A stretch of DNA of 25,687 nucleotides, taken from the NCBI GenBank assembly GCA_020650975.1, contig JAIPMN010002648.1:1-25687 (forward strand). The letters run 5' to 3'. Both the position numbers and the translations under genes were made by a program. The notes under the pieces are model-generated. The model was not told where the DNA came from. It searched no databases and worked only from the letters and a program-made list of their open reading frames with translations. Shown here in pieces: positions 1-15,100 of this stretch. Source of the DNA: Apostichopus californicus (lineage: Eukaryota; Echinodermata; Holothuroidea; Aspidochirotida; Stichopodidae). Every line of letters starts with the position of its first letter. Positions within the stretch are counted from its first letter, which is position 1.

Positions 1-40
1 ATTTAATAACACAAGAGTTAACTTTGATAAAACATTTCAC

Positions 41-193
41 CTGGAATTTCTTGAGTTTGTGGACCAGGGCATTCCGAATGGTCTGAATCTGAGAGGAGAT
101 GACCGAGAGCACGGAGACGTCGATCCTGTTAAACTCATCGAAGCAACCCCAGGCACCGCACTGGGCCAGACCGGAGAATATCTTACCCACAGC
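41..193 (-). CDS. DNAH10: DNAH10 exon 31 (AAA1 Walker B, residues 2043-2093; last exon in window)
   Basis: A 51-codon phase-0 exon encoding [20 protein letters not shown] and [19 protein letters not shown]. It carries the Walker B CFDEF at residues 2059-2063 with the catalytic Glu present. The donor CAG|GTGAAAT at 41/40 shows that the gene continues left of the window. Confidence 0.97.
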
Positions 194-3100
194 CTGTCAA
201 GAGAGATGAAAGCAAATATATGAGGAGCTATTAGTGAGGTTCACCGTTAATGAATTAATTACTCAAGCAATGAATAATAATAATATTGGACATTTTTTAA
301 TAGGCCGGTATCCGTCAAAAAAGACGCTCATGACAAAAGGATGCTACATAATCAGTGAATTAGATATTACACTGTATCTAACTGATGTACTGAAGAAAAT
401 TAACGGACAGTGAGAATCACAAAAGTCATCCCAGCTGACATAAGAAAGTAACACCATGTGGTGAAAGAAGTAAATGATAATGAATAAATTATATGATGTG
501 AAAGGTTTAATGGAGACTAATGTCCAGATGTACCTTCAACAGAAGGATATATGAAGGACATACAACAACATATGAGACATTTAGTATATACCACTGAAAG
601 AAATGTAACACAATGTTAACTACATCACATGGAGCTCCATATGGAAATTGTGGTAATCTAAAAAATGTAATGCTTGATGATAAAGTAAAAGTTAGCCTTT
701 TGAAGAAAAAAAAATTGTGACATCACTCTTCTTGGTTACAAAATATGAAACTCAATGCAATGGACATCAATGTGGAAGAGAAACGAAAAAGCTTTACCAT
801 GTAATCCATTCCTTCTCCGCAGTTAGTGACGACACAAAGCAACCCCAGGGCTTTGGCTAAATCCTTGGTTGTCTCAGTTTTACCGGTCCCAGCCGGTCCA
901 GCGGGAGCCCCACCGAGGTACATAGACAGGGCCTGAATGGAGAACAACATAAACAATTACTTGTTGCTATTTGAGGATGCAAATGCACAACAAAAATTTA
1001 TATGAGAAAACAAAATTTGACAATTTTTATTTTATTTTAAGGTTTACTTTTGAATTCAGAAAGTAGTTTAAGCAATAAGTGTTCAAGGAGCAAGTACCTG
1101 TGTCAGAGTGAGGTATATCCGATCGGTCAGAGGTGTGATGACCAGTCTTCCGTTGAGTCCCATGTACTCGTAGCCGTAACCGAACGTTCCTGTACACTGA
1201 CGGACGTTAAGTTCGTCTGGCTCTTTGTCCCAGTAAAACCTGAGCTGACTCTCCCACTCAAACTCACGAGCATCAAGAATACTGTGTAGATGGGGGAAAC
1301 AGGGCCAAATGTAAACATGCCAGTAGATTGAGTCAGTTTCCACATAAGTAATGCCCTACGCATTAATTGAACGAGTGAAACACATTTTACGAATTACATA
1401 AAGAGATAACCCTTTAACAGAATATTGTACTGTGAGTCTTAACAGGCAGAACATAAAATGACAATATTTGCAAAACATATTCAAATCCAACACACAAATA
1501 AACAACTAGGAGAACAAGATATACTGGTTCTTACTCGTAGATTCAATTTCTTCCTTAATTATACAAGGTAAAAGAAAATGAATTTAAAACAAAAATAACC
1601 TATTGTTAAGATTTAATTAATTTTTTTGGATTAATTAAAAGTTCGACAATTATTTTGGCTAAAATGTGGACAGACCTGTCTCTGACAAATCCGTCGATGA
1701 TATCTCTGGCATGGACGTCTATGATGAGCACCGAGTTAAACTTTTTCCTGTCGTTCTTGGAGAGAGGTGACCGTACCTGTCAAAGATATATTAAGATGTT
1801 TTCCGAACCATTTTATCAAGAGAGATTGCCATAAAATATTGGAAGATCATTCTGCCTATATATACAGAGTGAACTGAGTTTCTGGACTGATCAAGGGCCT
1901 GGACTAACCGAACCATGCCACATATTGGACAAAATGAGATCTGGACTAGCAAATTGAGAGGGTTAAGTTCTGATATAATGGATCAAACTTGCTTTACATA
2001 GACCAGAGTTAATTTCTGTACTAATCAGAATCAACCATTCATTCCTTTAGAATGAGTCCACACCAGTATCTTACAGCAGTACCTTACCTGTACAACTAGG
2101 TTATCAATCTGACTGTGCATTTTCTTTGAATAAACCTTCATCGCCATCTTGTCACCCTGTCGAACCATTCTGAACACATCCTCCACTTCCCACGTCCACC
2201 AGACTTGATTGGTCGCTAAGACGACCATACCCTGGTACAGATACATCCAGTCCACCCTAGAAAAAAATACCACGTCAAAATTGTTGGAAGGTCAATTTAT
2301 CATAGCTGGAAAAAACTCGCAATTGATCGATGAATGATCCAAGTTTAATGGCATACAGTGTAACTTGGTAAAATAAGAATCACTTAAAAATGAAGCATTT
2401 TACTGCATGAAGACAACCATGCACCATGCTGGATAAAAAAAACTTGACTGAGTTAAATGCAACATGTGTGTGGGGCTTATGTTATTGCCACGATTGAAAA
2501 GCATCGGCAAGACTATTTACTATTAAAATTGAACCTGGGAATGGGACCGTGTTCACAGGTTTGAAGATCAACATGTGCATGGAAGGCCGTGAAGGACAAA
2601 TATTAATCAACAAACTTTCCTGGACCTGAACCAGGAATATATACAACCCCTTTTTATTTCAAGAGAACAGATAATTATTGATTATTATGACATGTCTTCA
2701 CGGATACTTGAGAGACACCTGAATAGCACTGACAAATATGTAATGTAATATTTTTAATTATTTTATGTCAGTACCTGCTGATACCCTGGCAGTATTTAAA
2801 GATGGCTTCTTTGGTGATGAGTCGGTTGGTTTTCCTCATCTCTTGGAGGACGCCGGTCATCCAATCTTCCACTCTTCCCTCTGCTGCCACACTCTGTCTA
2901 AAGTCCATGGCCTCTCCCTCCGCCGAGATCATCGCTGTGGCCAGCGTCTCCTTGTTATTACCCTCTTGGAACTTCAACGAGGAAATGTTGTCATACATCT
3001 AACAGAACAACGACGACGGGGGAAGGTCTTTAATACTTGTTTTTTACCAAACTGTGGGTAGTGTTCTTGTATTCAATGCATCCATTTCCACATAGTTTTA

Positions 3101-6100
3101 AATTGGTGTTGGAATGGGGAAGGGGGTTTGGGTTATTTATAGTGGCATTTTCTAAAATTTTACCAAATGCATAAGTTTTTGGGTTACCGATAAATCCAAT
3201 TTTTTAAGAATCTTCAGAATGGTCTAATACCTTTATCATGTGTTCTTGTACACATGTGGGTTCACTGCTGCCGAGAATGGAGAGAAGTTCATCGTCGGAT
3301 ATGAAGAAGAACCTCGGGAAGGCGTTTCTCTTTGAATCCAGGTAATCGTTCAAACTCTTCTGGCATTTCTCCAAGCCGGTACTGATCATCTCCAAGTCTT
3401 GAAGTCGATTCAGGGCGTGGCAAGCATCCTTGATCTTAGGGTTGCCGTGGGTCTCTTGCATAATCTTTAAGATGACAGTATCACAAGTAAATCAATATTC
3501 AATATCTTGCAAAACTCAACTAATCTTTAAATTTCTGAAGGGGAAAATCGAGAGACAAGAATTTCTAGCAAACTGCTTATCTACTGTCAATAGCCTTAAA
3601 AAATATATAAACGGTTAGAGGTTCTGATATTTTGATCCTAGCATAAGCTTCTTCGAAGGGCAAACTGACTAATTACTTTAAGAACTTTTTTCTCATTTCT
3701 CTTTCAAAACATTCTTGGTAAGGACGATAATTTCATTCAATATTTTTTTATAAAGGCTTCGATTGATGCTGTTCTTGATCTTGGAAATGTTTTGAAAACT
3801 TGAAAATCAAACCGAGTCCTTCAAGCCATTCTAATGACTTAAAAATTGCTTGAAAAATTCGGACACTAAAAAAAAAACTAATCACCTTTTTAAAGAGTTT
3901 GTCGATGGCATCAAATTTTTTGGCTTCCTCTGGTAGCTGGGACCTGATGTCACCTCCAATAAAGATACTTTCAAGGTACATCCATTTCCTCTGTACCACC
4001 AGCCAGACCTCCAAGACTTCACCAATCAGAGACAGACTCTTCTCCCAAGTCTGGACTTGACCGAGGAAGGGGCCGACGAATCGAGAGGCGGACATGCTCT
4101 GAAGATTCATGGCGTTGTCGTCTAGTATCTGCATCACTTCATCCACCGCTCCTAGGATGAACCCTCTCTCCTGGGTACCCTTCATGTACTTCACCACGTT
4201 AAACTTCATCCCCTCCCAGACATCCGTTACCTCTTTGATGCCCTACAACACAAAACAAACCAAAATATCTAAATACTTTTCTCTTTTGGATCTTGGTTTT
4301 GTATGTTTGTTTTAACCGAGAATCAAAAAACAAAAGTCCCAGAGTATAAGAGTGTTTTGGTTTGTTGAATTATGTGATAGAGTTGAAGAAATATTTCATG
4401 AAATTAAGTTGTATCAAGTTCCCTTGATTGAACCAAATGAAATGGAGTTTAAACTGTACAGTTTCATAATGGGTTTTTGAACAACACTGCCGGCAAATAA
4501 TGAAAATGTTTCAGCTAGATAAATGTATACCTTTTCAATGCTGAGCTCTTTAGAAGCACTGGTGACTATATCAGCAATGACATCTTTGTAGTTGTGCAGT
4601 TCCATGGCAAACAAATTCTCCAGGGTGAAAGTGTCTGGATTCATGTCAAAGGATTTCCCAGTCTTCGCCATAAGTTCTTTCCAATGTCTAACGTATGGAG
4701 GATGTATAGAAACAAGATAGAATGTGAACAAAGCTTCATCATTCAATAAAACACACAATTCTACAATGTTATACACACAAAGAAAAAGATTTATCATGGC
4801 TGCTGGAAATAATATGGAATGTCTGTCGAAACAGTGGTGTTGTTTGAAATGTTTGGTCAATTCGTTTAACTCAATTCCAATATTTTATTTTAACCAATTC
4901 AAGAGAAAATGGTAAGTTATGAAGGACCCTAGGATGACACACAAACAGGTTAACAAAGCTGGTGAAAAAGATGGTCACCTCTTCTGGGGCGGGGGGGGGT
5001 CAAGTTTATACCAGAATACTTCCCCATCTTGCTCTCTAAGGTAGAAAAACACTGGTGGGTAGTGGTAGTTATTTGGTTCACCAGTTGTCAGATTTCTAGT
5101 ATGAGTAAAACAGCATGAGTACTAGCACAAATAGAATTCCACTTGGTATAAGAAGTATAAGATTCTACTAGCAAGTTCAAGCACTTAATCTTGCACACTA
5201 ATATATATGTAACTAGATTTCCAAATGTCCAGAGCACAGATTCAAAGTACAAATTCATGAGGACAAGTAAGAGTACAGGTAACTATTTTAGAAAACAAGT
5301 ACAATAGTAACTCTTCTAGTAATTCGAATACAAGCATGTATCTCACTTCAAATCTGATTGGATGGGAATTTAAACCTTCACAATTAATCTACAGACCTCT
5401 CTCTCAAGGCTTCATTCTTCAGATCCACAAAGAGAGGAATGGAGTCCTTAAATTCTTTCATCCTTCCTTCCACCATCCTGGCTGTCGGGGTACCCTTGAC
5501 GTCTCTGGGGAGTTTCTTCAAAGATTTGATGTACCCTTCGATCCCGTCAACCAGGTGGTTGACGCTCAGGTTCGCCCAGAGGGTCTGTGCCCACTCTTCT
5601 CTAGCGGCCTACATAAGCACAAAAAAATAAAACAATGGAATCAAAATGTATTGGAAATTAATAGAATGTAAAGTTGCAATTATACCTTTTCTTTTGGTAT
5701 ACATCACTTTCTATTCACTTTTCTATTGGAGTTGTTTTGTAGTACGCATATTTGCACATGGAGTAAGGGTGTATGTAAAAACTGCAGCTACCATCACTTT
5801 TAATAATTATTTCTACAGCTGAATCCATATCTATCATTTCATACAGAACAGTGCATTTGACAAATAACTCTAACAGTGACAACATCTCCCTTTTGTTTTG
5901 GTTTAGTTTTGTTTAAAATTCAACATTGTTTCCTTCGGTAACTTCTGACTTAAGTTATCCCCATTGTTCATGGGACTGAAAATATCCAGAGAAGACGAGA
6001 ATGTAGACAAACTCGTCGACTGAGTTTAAGCCTTTGAAGAAGATCCTGCTAGGATCGAAACGTCAAGCCAACTTACTTTTACACATTCTCCTACACAGGC

Positions 6101-9100
6101 TCTCTTGTGGATAAGCAGTTTGCTAACAGCTTTATTTTATTTTTATTATTTTTATTTTGACTGAGTTTTAAGATGCCTTACCTTCTGCTCTTTGTATATG
6201 TCGTATATCTTTTCTAAGCCAGACATCTCTTTCTGGACCTGAACCAGTTCAGGGTACATCGTGATTGGAAGGTCAAAGAGTCTCTCGGCATTGGCAAGTT
6301 CCTGGCGGTCAGTCTCGTACTGCTTTAGCTCCTTCTTGTACTGCTCTAGCAACAACAGCCCTGATAAATATCCACCACAAACAAGAGTATATGACCAAGT
6401 GTTTAAGGGGAGTATATTGCATAAAACCATAACTCAACTTTAGGAAGAACAGAAATTATGCTTGTACTAGATAACTTAGCTCATTGGTATTCAATCTTCT
6501 TTTTTTTGTTGCATGGTGACACCCTTTTTGCGCTTTGTCATTGGGCGACCCTCCAGTGGGTAATGTTATGGCCTGGGGAAAGGGGTTTATGGGAAGGAGG
6601 AATCCCCCTACCTTTGAGAAACTACTTTGAGAAACTTTTCTACGATTACAGGGGTTTAATTGTAAGATGTTGTTACATTTGGCAAGTTTTGAAATACAGT
6701 CATTCATGTTCGAGCCTTTTCTTCTGGCCACATTGGCCATTTCTTTTTGCTTTCAAATTTTGAAAACCAGGAACTTAGCTGACATGGAATACATTCATTT
6801 GTACAGAATTCCCAACAATCAATGAGCACAATGCTTGTAGTTCTTTAATACGTTCATATATCAAAACTAATTATAATCAAATTCAATAAATTTAATAACA
6901 ATATACCTGCAATGTGCATCGGCTAACTGTTAAAACTATGATATGCAGATGTCATGAAGGACAAACATGAATGAAATAATAACACTAGCATTCAATTAAC
7001 AAATTAAATCATTTCTGTATGTATCCAAACTGTAACCGTCTGAGTAAAAACAAACTTCTAGACTTCTGGGAAACTCCTTAAAGCATTTTAACAACAGATC
7101 ACAGGTCCTTTAGTACTGCTAATGTTACCAAAAACTTCTTCTTCCAGTATAGTGCTAACTTCATCTTTGAAGACTCATGCACTTGATTGACAGGTTGGCT
7201 ATGTGGACATTAGTCTAACTGGATTAGGTTTTTAAAAGCTTCAGTGCTACAACATTAACTCTAAGCGATAACAAAATACTCCAAATAGAATGGACGTGTA
7301 TAAATGTGACATTAATGTGTAACAGACACTTATGGACATACCTTTGTCAAGATCATTGCCAACTGCGCATGGTCCTTCCTCTTTAAATCTACCATGGAAC
7401 TTATCCAGCTCTGTACTAAAGCCACCAATTTGAGTTTGTGTTATCTATCAAATGAGAGTTAAACATGACAGTAAATAAAACAAAACTTAGTTGTCATATA
7501 AGTGAGGAGTGTTAGGGATTGTTACATTAGCTACAGCATCCATCATCACCCCCCCCCTCCCAACCCCCATACAAACACCTTTACCCAACTGCCATCAGCA
7601 GAAATATTTTAAAACAGGCCTTAAACAGTACACCAAACCAAACAACTGACAATCATACATTTTGCAAAGATGAGAATTATAATGATCATACTTTTAAAAG
7701 TTTTAAAAGCAGAATTGACATTTCAGGTCAAGAGACATACATGACAGACACTGTGTTGATTTATACATTCTACAGTCTAACAACAGAAATCTCCACAAAT
7801 AAGTGAAAAATAACATAAATCCAGGTAAAATGGTACATTGCTCTGCTACAGTCATGTTTATTTGTGCAGGGACTACAGGAAAATCAAAAGTTTAGTTTCT
7901 TTCCAACACATTTTTTTACAAGAAACCCATTTTAAGGGAATTGGATGATCACTGATGCTGATTACCACATGTGAGATTTTATTTAAAATGCAGAAAAATT
8001 TCCAAATCCTATGTGACAGAGGGACACAAACTCTCAACTCTTGAGTCAGTTGAAATGATTTGCTAGAATAGACATTGTTTAGTGCAGCGAACCAAACATT
8101 AGTCACGTCAAAATTGTTCGGACTCACCTCTGTGAATTTCTTCTTGACTACAATCAGGCTGGCATCCACATACTTTGACTCCAAGAAAAGATCTTCCCAG
8201 ATCTGTTGGATGTTTGCACAAGCTTCTCTCTCTTCGTCTGTGATCGCTATGTTGTACATGGCGATGGTCCGATAGCGTTCCTGGATGTCCGCGATTCTCA
8301 TCTCCACCGTCAGGGACATGTCTTTGATATCCGCGATCGCTTTCAGCACAAACTTCAAATCTTCCAGGGTGTCAGGTGATCGCTTCAAGTTTTCACTCAT
8401 CGTCTACGAGAAGAGAGTTATGGGTTTTATTCAGGTTCTGATGGAGATTTGAATTCTTTACTTGGAAAGAGAGCAAGCCAGGAATGATAAGGATAATACA
8501 GCATGTTCTTACTGAACTACAATAAAGTACAATAAAACAGCTGTAGTAGAGTGGGTTTTATCCTCAACATTCCATCTATCTTGTTTCAGATGCTTTTGTC
8601 AATGTATATTTAATATTGTTACATTATATACCAAAATCAGTTCACATGAATGTACAAAGTGTCAAACATGACAAAATTAAATTGCAAATAAACTAGTATT
8701 CTTCAAGAAGGGATTAAGAATGATTGTGATAGGCAATAGATAAAATAAATGAAAACGACTAGTGAATACTCACAAATTACACATGTTTATGAATGCATGT
8801 AATTTGGATTTGTACATATTTGTGGAAGGTGGGTTATGTTATGTAGAGCTGTATAACATATATCATGGGTGCCCTACATATCCAAAGCATGTTATATCAC
8901 AAACAATTAATTAGTAGTGTTATTTTCATCTGTACGTATTTGTGAATGTGGGTTATGTTATGTAGAACTGTTTAACATATATCATGAGTGCCCTACAATT
9001 CCGAAGGACGTTATATCAATAAACTATTAATGAATAGTGTTATTTTCATTTGTACATATTTGTGAATGTAGGTTTATTCCACGCAACAACTGTTAAAAAA

Positions 9101-12100
9101 ATATCATAAATGTTACATCATAAAACTGTTATTAAACATTTCTTATTCTTATAAAGCTGTAAAGTGAACAATCCTGAGGTCTATGGAATTTTCATCTTGA
9201 ACGACAGCTATGAAAATGGAGTCAATTGATTTAAAATGTTAGAATGTAGGTGCAGTCTAAAGAATCGTTGACAAAACGTAAAAGACAAAGTGTTTTGCTT
9301 TAAAAAGGAATTAGCTCCTTGATTTCTTTTAATTTTCCTTGCTGCTAAAATATTGCACTAAAATAAATATTTCCTTTCTGATTAATAATAAGTTTGATAT
9401 CCGCAAGCCGCATTAAGAAATTCAGTCTCATTAACTAGTTTCAAGTATCAGCAAACCCCATACCCAGGGAATAATTTATCCTGTATTGCATTGCCAAGTG
9501 GTCGAGTTTGCTATACAAGTGTAAAGATGTAGAACAATTTTCGGGCACAGGAACCCATAACACTTTACGAGAAATGAAACTCGGGGCTTAAACCTGCAAC
9601 ACAAATATTTGAAGACTAAATAATTCCCTGCCATATGTACAACACAACAACATAAACAAGTAATGGTAGTAACTGTAAGCAAACCTGAAGTTCTGTCTGG
9701 AGACCAAACAGATCTGTCTTGGCAGCTTCCTGGAGAAGAGTACCCAGTGAGTTGACCCATTTCTTGGCGTGGTCCCTGACTGTGTCTGCCAGCATGGTCA
9801 TGTGCAGGCGGATGGAATCTTCATCTCGTACTTTGGGTTGGGAGTCCACCTGATTAGTCAAGTAAATGATGACACGTGATAGCAAATAACACCTGATCTA
9901 TACATGAATATATAGCATTTTATGATGCGGATTTAATATTTGACTACCAAATTGCTTCTTTTATGTCAGCGATTAAGAATAAATAATACAGAGTTATTGG
10001 ACACCTGTCTCTCACCCAGACGGAGATGAATGCATCATGGTGAAACACAGTTTAATAGGTATTGAAGTTGGCTGAATTGTTCTTAACAGATTGTTACTTG
10101 AATAAGGGACAAAAGAAAGGGATAAAAGAAAGGATAAAAGAAGGGATAAAAGAAAGAATGCAAAATATAACTCTATAGGCAGTCTAGTTTTTGGTTTGTT
10201 TTACTTCTTTGTATCTACTTCTCAATTCAATCAGTGACTGCAGAACATTCCAACCCAGATGAAAGATATCTAGTTACTTTGAGAATGGTTTATTCTACTC
10301 GTCAGCAAGTCATATCCTCTCTTCAGAGTTTAGACAAGAGTAATTCCACCTAAATGAATTTCCTTGTTTTAGTACCATTCTTATTCACAGGCTAGCTGAT
10401 GAGAATATTTGCCTCATGGAAATAACAAAAAGGAGTAGGCAAACATCTATCCCCTGTCATAAGAGGTGCATACTTGGAAGACACAAAATGATGCTTTGAT
10501 AAGACTCACTTCATTTGCTAGCTTTGAATAAAACTGAAGCATATCGTCAAAAGCGACACAAGTTGGATTTTTAGCGGCAAACTTTTCGAGCATGATGGTC
10601 TTGTCGAGCTTCCAGAGAGGGCGATATCTCTTCCACCTGGAGTGAGTAAATGAGAGGATGAATGAAAACAAGAAGATGGATGGATGAATGAATGAAAATA
10701 CACTCATGGTATAATCAGGTAGAGCTCTAGGCTGGAGGTTAGAAGACTCAAAAAAGAAAGTACTATTCATAAAACTAAATATAAGGCTCTTACACACAGT
10801 GTAATTAAACCTTGTCAAATGGGTGAAGTGAACCATCTGCCAGCCTTCTTGTTTGTTTTTTTGCATTTTGCATTTTGAAAATTGAAAATTCCTTAAGTCT
10901 TAATAAGTTTAAAAAATAATACATTCAGGTTTTCCTTCGAAAGAGTCTAGCCCCAGCATTGGTCATAAGTTCCACATCACACTGACTCCTCAGAAATTAT
11001 AAATTATATTAGTTATATTAATCCCCATTTTTTTGTGGGAGGAGGTGGGGGGTAGGGGATGGAGTTTGCCTCGTAACTGCTGAGGGGACAGCTGCGGTAG
11101 GTTTTATCATACCACGACTCACCTGCTGAGGTATTTGGTCAGATTCGTAAGTGTCTTCTGCATGTAGTTAGAGGAAGTGTTGACAAACTCCACGATGAAT
11201 GGATCCACCGAGATATCGGAGAAGAAGCTGAAGATGATGGGTTCATCCTCCCCTTCTACGTTCTGTGGAGGCGTCTCTATGCAGGTTCCATTCATCCACC
11301 TCACAAAATTCTTGGTCCTTCAGAAGAGACATACATGAGAATTGATTTAAAATACCATATTTCTTAAAAACTGTATGCTTCCAGCAGCTCTCTTTGGAAC
11401 TTGCACTCTCTAAAATAAAGCATCTTCTACCACCAGTGTTACATGGCGATGTGTCCACGATTCGATGTGATCAATTACCTTCTCTTCTCTCACAAAAAGC
11501 AAGGACAAAATCATGGTACGGTTTAGTCTGCAGTAAACGTAAATTTTCATTTGTATTGATTTTTGAAGGAGCAGATTTTACAAGCTACTAACATTAGACA
11601 AGAGATGATCAGATTTTAATTTTAACCAATCACAAACTACATATTTATGAAAAACATACCTTGCTGGTGTTTTTATTATTTCGAAGAGGTAGATAAACTC
11701 ACCCTTCAACACAATCTCGGACTGACTGCATACACAGCTTGTAGACTTCAGTTGCAGCTGGAGCTAACAGTATCTCTGGTGCTGAGAGCATGGCTTCCAC
11801 TTGAAACATTGGTTTCATTCCGGCAAGGTTCTGATTAAATCTTGTCAGATTTGTGATCATCAACTGTGTACAGAAAATAAAATGCATATTCATTTTTGGA
11901 TGGATTTACGGCATCGAATAACTCTTGTAAAACTTTGGACATTGCATGAACATATCACTGTTTTAACAGATAAAAAAGAAAAGATACGAGACTAGGCTTT
12001 TATAGACTATTATGCAAAATTAACTGAGCATTAACTAAGCAAAGTGTAAAAGTGTGTGAAAATGGGTAAGAATTGACGTAAAATCAGAGAAATGTTTGCA

Positions 12101-15100
12101 GTTAAAAGGGACAAAAGTATCAACAAATTGTATTCTTTCATCTTTCATACTATGACATTTAGGCCAAAATGTTAAAGCTTAATGAGACAACAAATGAAAT
12201 TTGTATTTAATTTTATAGTTTAAAAGCCTGGTGAAATGATTGATAGAGATTACTAAGAATTTTCAGTAAAGCTTACTATGTTATATTTAAAGAAAAATAA
12301 TGAGCTATCGAATAGAATTGTCATTTTCTATGATTTTGGATATGAATCCGGAAATGAAGTCACTCCCTTGAAACTTTGAGAATGTATCTCCTTGTTATTA
12401 CTATTTTTTATTATCTTTTGTAGCTAGCACTGGAAACATGTATTTGAAGATGACATTGTACATGTAAGCTAGATAATGTTTGTCTGTACTAAGAAAAATA
12501 GCAAACCCTCTTCAAAATGTTTCTGTTATACTGAAAAGTAACACAAAACACTTACGTTCCTCAAAGTGTGGTACACTTTATTCTCCCAGTAAGCATAATA
12601 GCTGTGTAGTCTAGTCGATTTGCCAGAATTCGTATGAGCGACCAGACCTTCCATCTTGGTCAAAAGCGGGCCGATGGCACGGTACTTGCGAGCCAACACT
12701 TCGAACGTGTGGATTCGTTCCTGCTCGATTCTCTCAAAATATTCTTTGCAACTGGGCAATATTTCCCCGTTCAGGAGAGGGGGTGGCCCTTTGAACAGAT
12801 TGGCGTTCTCGATGGATTTCAGTCTCGCGTCGATGTCCTTTGCGTTTTTCTGGATTTGATTCAGTAGGGATTCAAATTTGGATATAGCCTGTGAAAGAAG
12901 AAACATGAAAGGTTGTTTAATTAGTAATAAATGCACAACTGAAATCAGACATTTCTTTAAGACATATAACATACAATTCATTTAAACTTTATCTGAAACT
13001 GGCAAAAGATGGATATCCAAAACATGATTTTTGTAGTTCATGTGAAGAAATACATTTTATGAATATGTGAGTACCCTTAAAACTCGTAGCAGATAAAATG
13101 TCTCCAAAAAAATAAGTCTGATTATGTAATCTATTATACACACCCACAAATTGATACTTATCCTGACATTGTTACTTGCATTATTTATGATCTTATAGGT
13201 AAAATACAATCTCATTATTATTATGAGTTACTCTTACTCCTCCTCCCCCCCCCCATCCCTCCCCCCACCACACATACCATTTAGCCATTGCAAACACAAT
13301 AGAGTAAGGAAACATCTCAGATACCATAGAACCGTTGTCCCCAGACCTCAAATAAAAAACACAATTGATGTACTTTGAGTGAATCACAACAAGAAAGTAC
13401 TTTTTACCTTCACATATGTAACGCTGCCATCCCTACATTGTTATAAAATGCTTTTGTGAGTGGCAATAGGATAGAAAACCTTTACCTTACAACATGTCAT
13501 GGTTTAGTTTAATGTACTGACCTGTTCACACTTTGACACGTAGTCTGAGATGCCAAGGGAGTTCCAATTCAGTCTCTTATGGCCTGGTTTCAGAGTCCGA
13601 CTCAGGTCATTAAGATGCTCATTCAGCAACTGAGTCTATTGTTTAAAATAACAAAGACTTTCATGTACTAACACAATCAAATTAATTCTACTCGAAGAGA
13701 ACAACATTTACAATCAAAATCGAGGGAACGGGCTGGCAGGGGAACGGGCCACTCAACTCATGGATAAAAACAAATATGATTATGTGAGAAAATCAACAAC
13801 AGAGGACAGACAAGTAAATTTGAAGGGAAAAAAATGGAATAGAAAAACATTAAATCACATTCAATTTTGCTTTAACGATCGGATAAAGTGAAACAACAAC
13901 AATAACAACTTTTCTAGGACAGGTCAATTACCGTAGTGGTTATGTTATATAACCTGACCATAGCCTACTTCCAATCAGATCCATACACTGCAAGAGCCAC
14001 TCAATGCCACTGCTAACATGTTCTTCTTTATTACCAACCAATTATCCTCTTATTCAGTAAATTGAAATATATATTGCTAATTATGCGACACCCAACGATA
14101 CATAATCATGCTCATCCAAACTTTCTGCTACATCCTCTACACATATGAGGGCCATAGAGTTAATAGTCTACATGTATTCATAAGTAGTTACAAAACCCTT
14201 GGCTACACCAAACTGGATACGGTTTCGTGCTGGGGAGTCAAGGGCACACCGGCCAAAGACCAAATCAGCCAACCCTACTAGTGCTATTTATGACTTGCAA
14301 TAAACATGTACCAATGTATACATTACAGAGTGTAGGCTGTGAATATAGCACTACACTCATATGGTATCGCACTAACAGCCAGTTACTAACGGCAAACATA
14401 CACATACCTCTGCATTGCTCAAAGTGGCAACCACCGTATGGTATCTACTCAGCATGTGTTTCAGTCCGTCGTTCCATCGAATGTACTTATCTTCCTGTGA
14501 AAGATCAAAGATGAAATATATATGGCATTTACAATTTTATTTTGTTGAACTAGTGTGCATGGAGATTTTAGAGGGAAGCAGACGACTCCTGCAATAATGT
14601 AAATAAATGAGAATAGATCTGTATTGTGAAGATTCAGCCCAAACAGACGTTCTCTTGCTATTACTATGTAGACAGAAAATTCAAAAAATAATCACAAATT
14701 CTCATTGTTTACAGACTAGAACATTTTCTCTGTTTAATTTTTTTTGTTTTTGGAAAATCGAAATATGCCACATAATGTTTTAATAGAGAATACATTTATA
14801 CATAGCAAACTGCATTTTGTTCCATTTATTGGTGAAAGGGATTAGTAAAAGTTTGCCTATTATGAGGCTGAAAGTGCATCTTATACAAACAACTACTGTG
14901 CAACTGTAACATGTCATCGCACTGTACGTGTACTCACCTGAAGGGCAACGTTTCTCGCTAGTTCTGGAATGGAAAAACCCAGCTGTTCCATGTACTTGGT
15001 CTCGGTGATAATTTCTGCCAGTTCTGAGGCAAAGTCTACGACATACTTGGATTCATTGCTCAGATCTGCAAGGAAAGAAGTCCAGAAAAAGAGAAATGAA

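Noticed and set aside
2765-3061. 98-codon plus-strand open frame
   Set aside because: Antisense shadow of exon 26, whose minus-strand translation is clearly dynein.
5336-5671. 111-codon plus-strand open frame
   Set aside because: Antisense shadow of exon 22.
6458-6763. 101-codon plus-strand open frame in intron 20, and a 94-codon frame on the other strand
   Set aside because: No recognisable domain, no conserved motif, and biased composition; more likely a repeat or chance.
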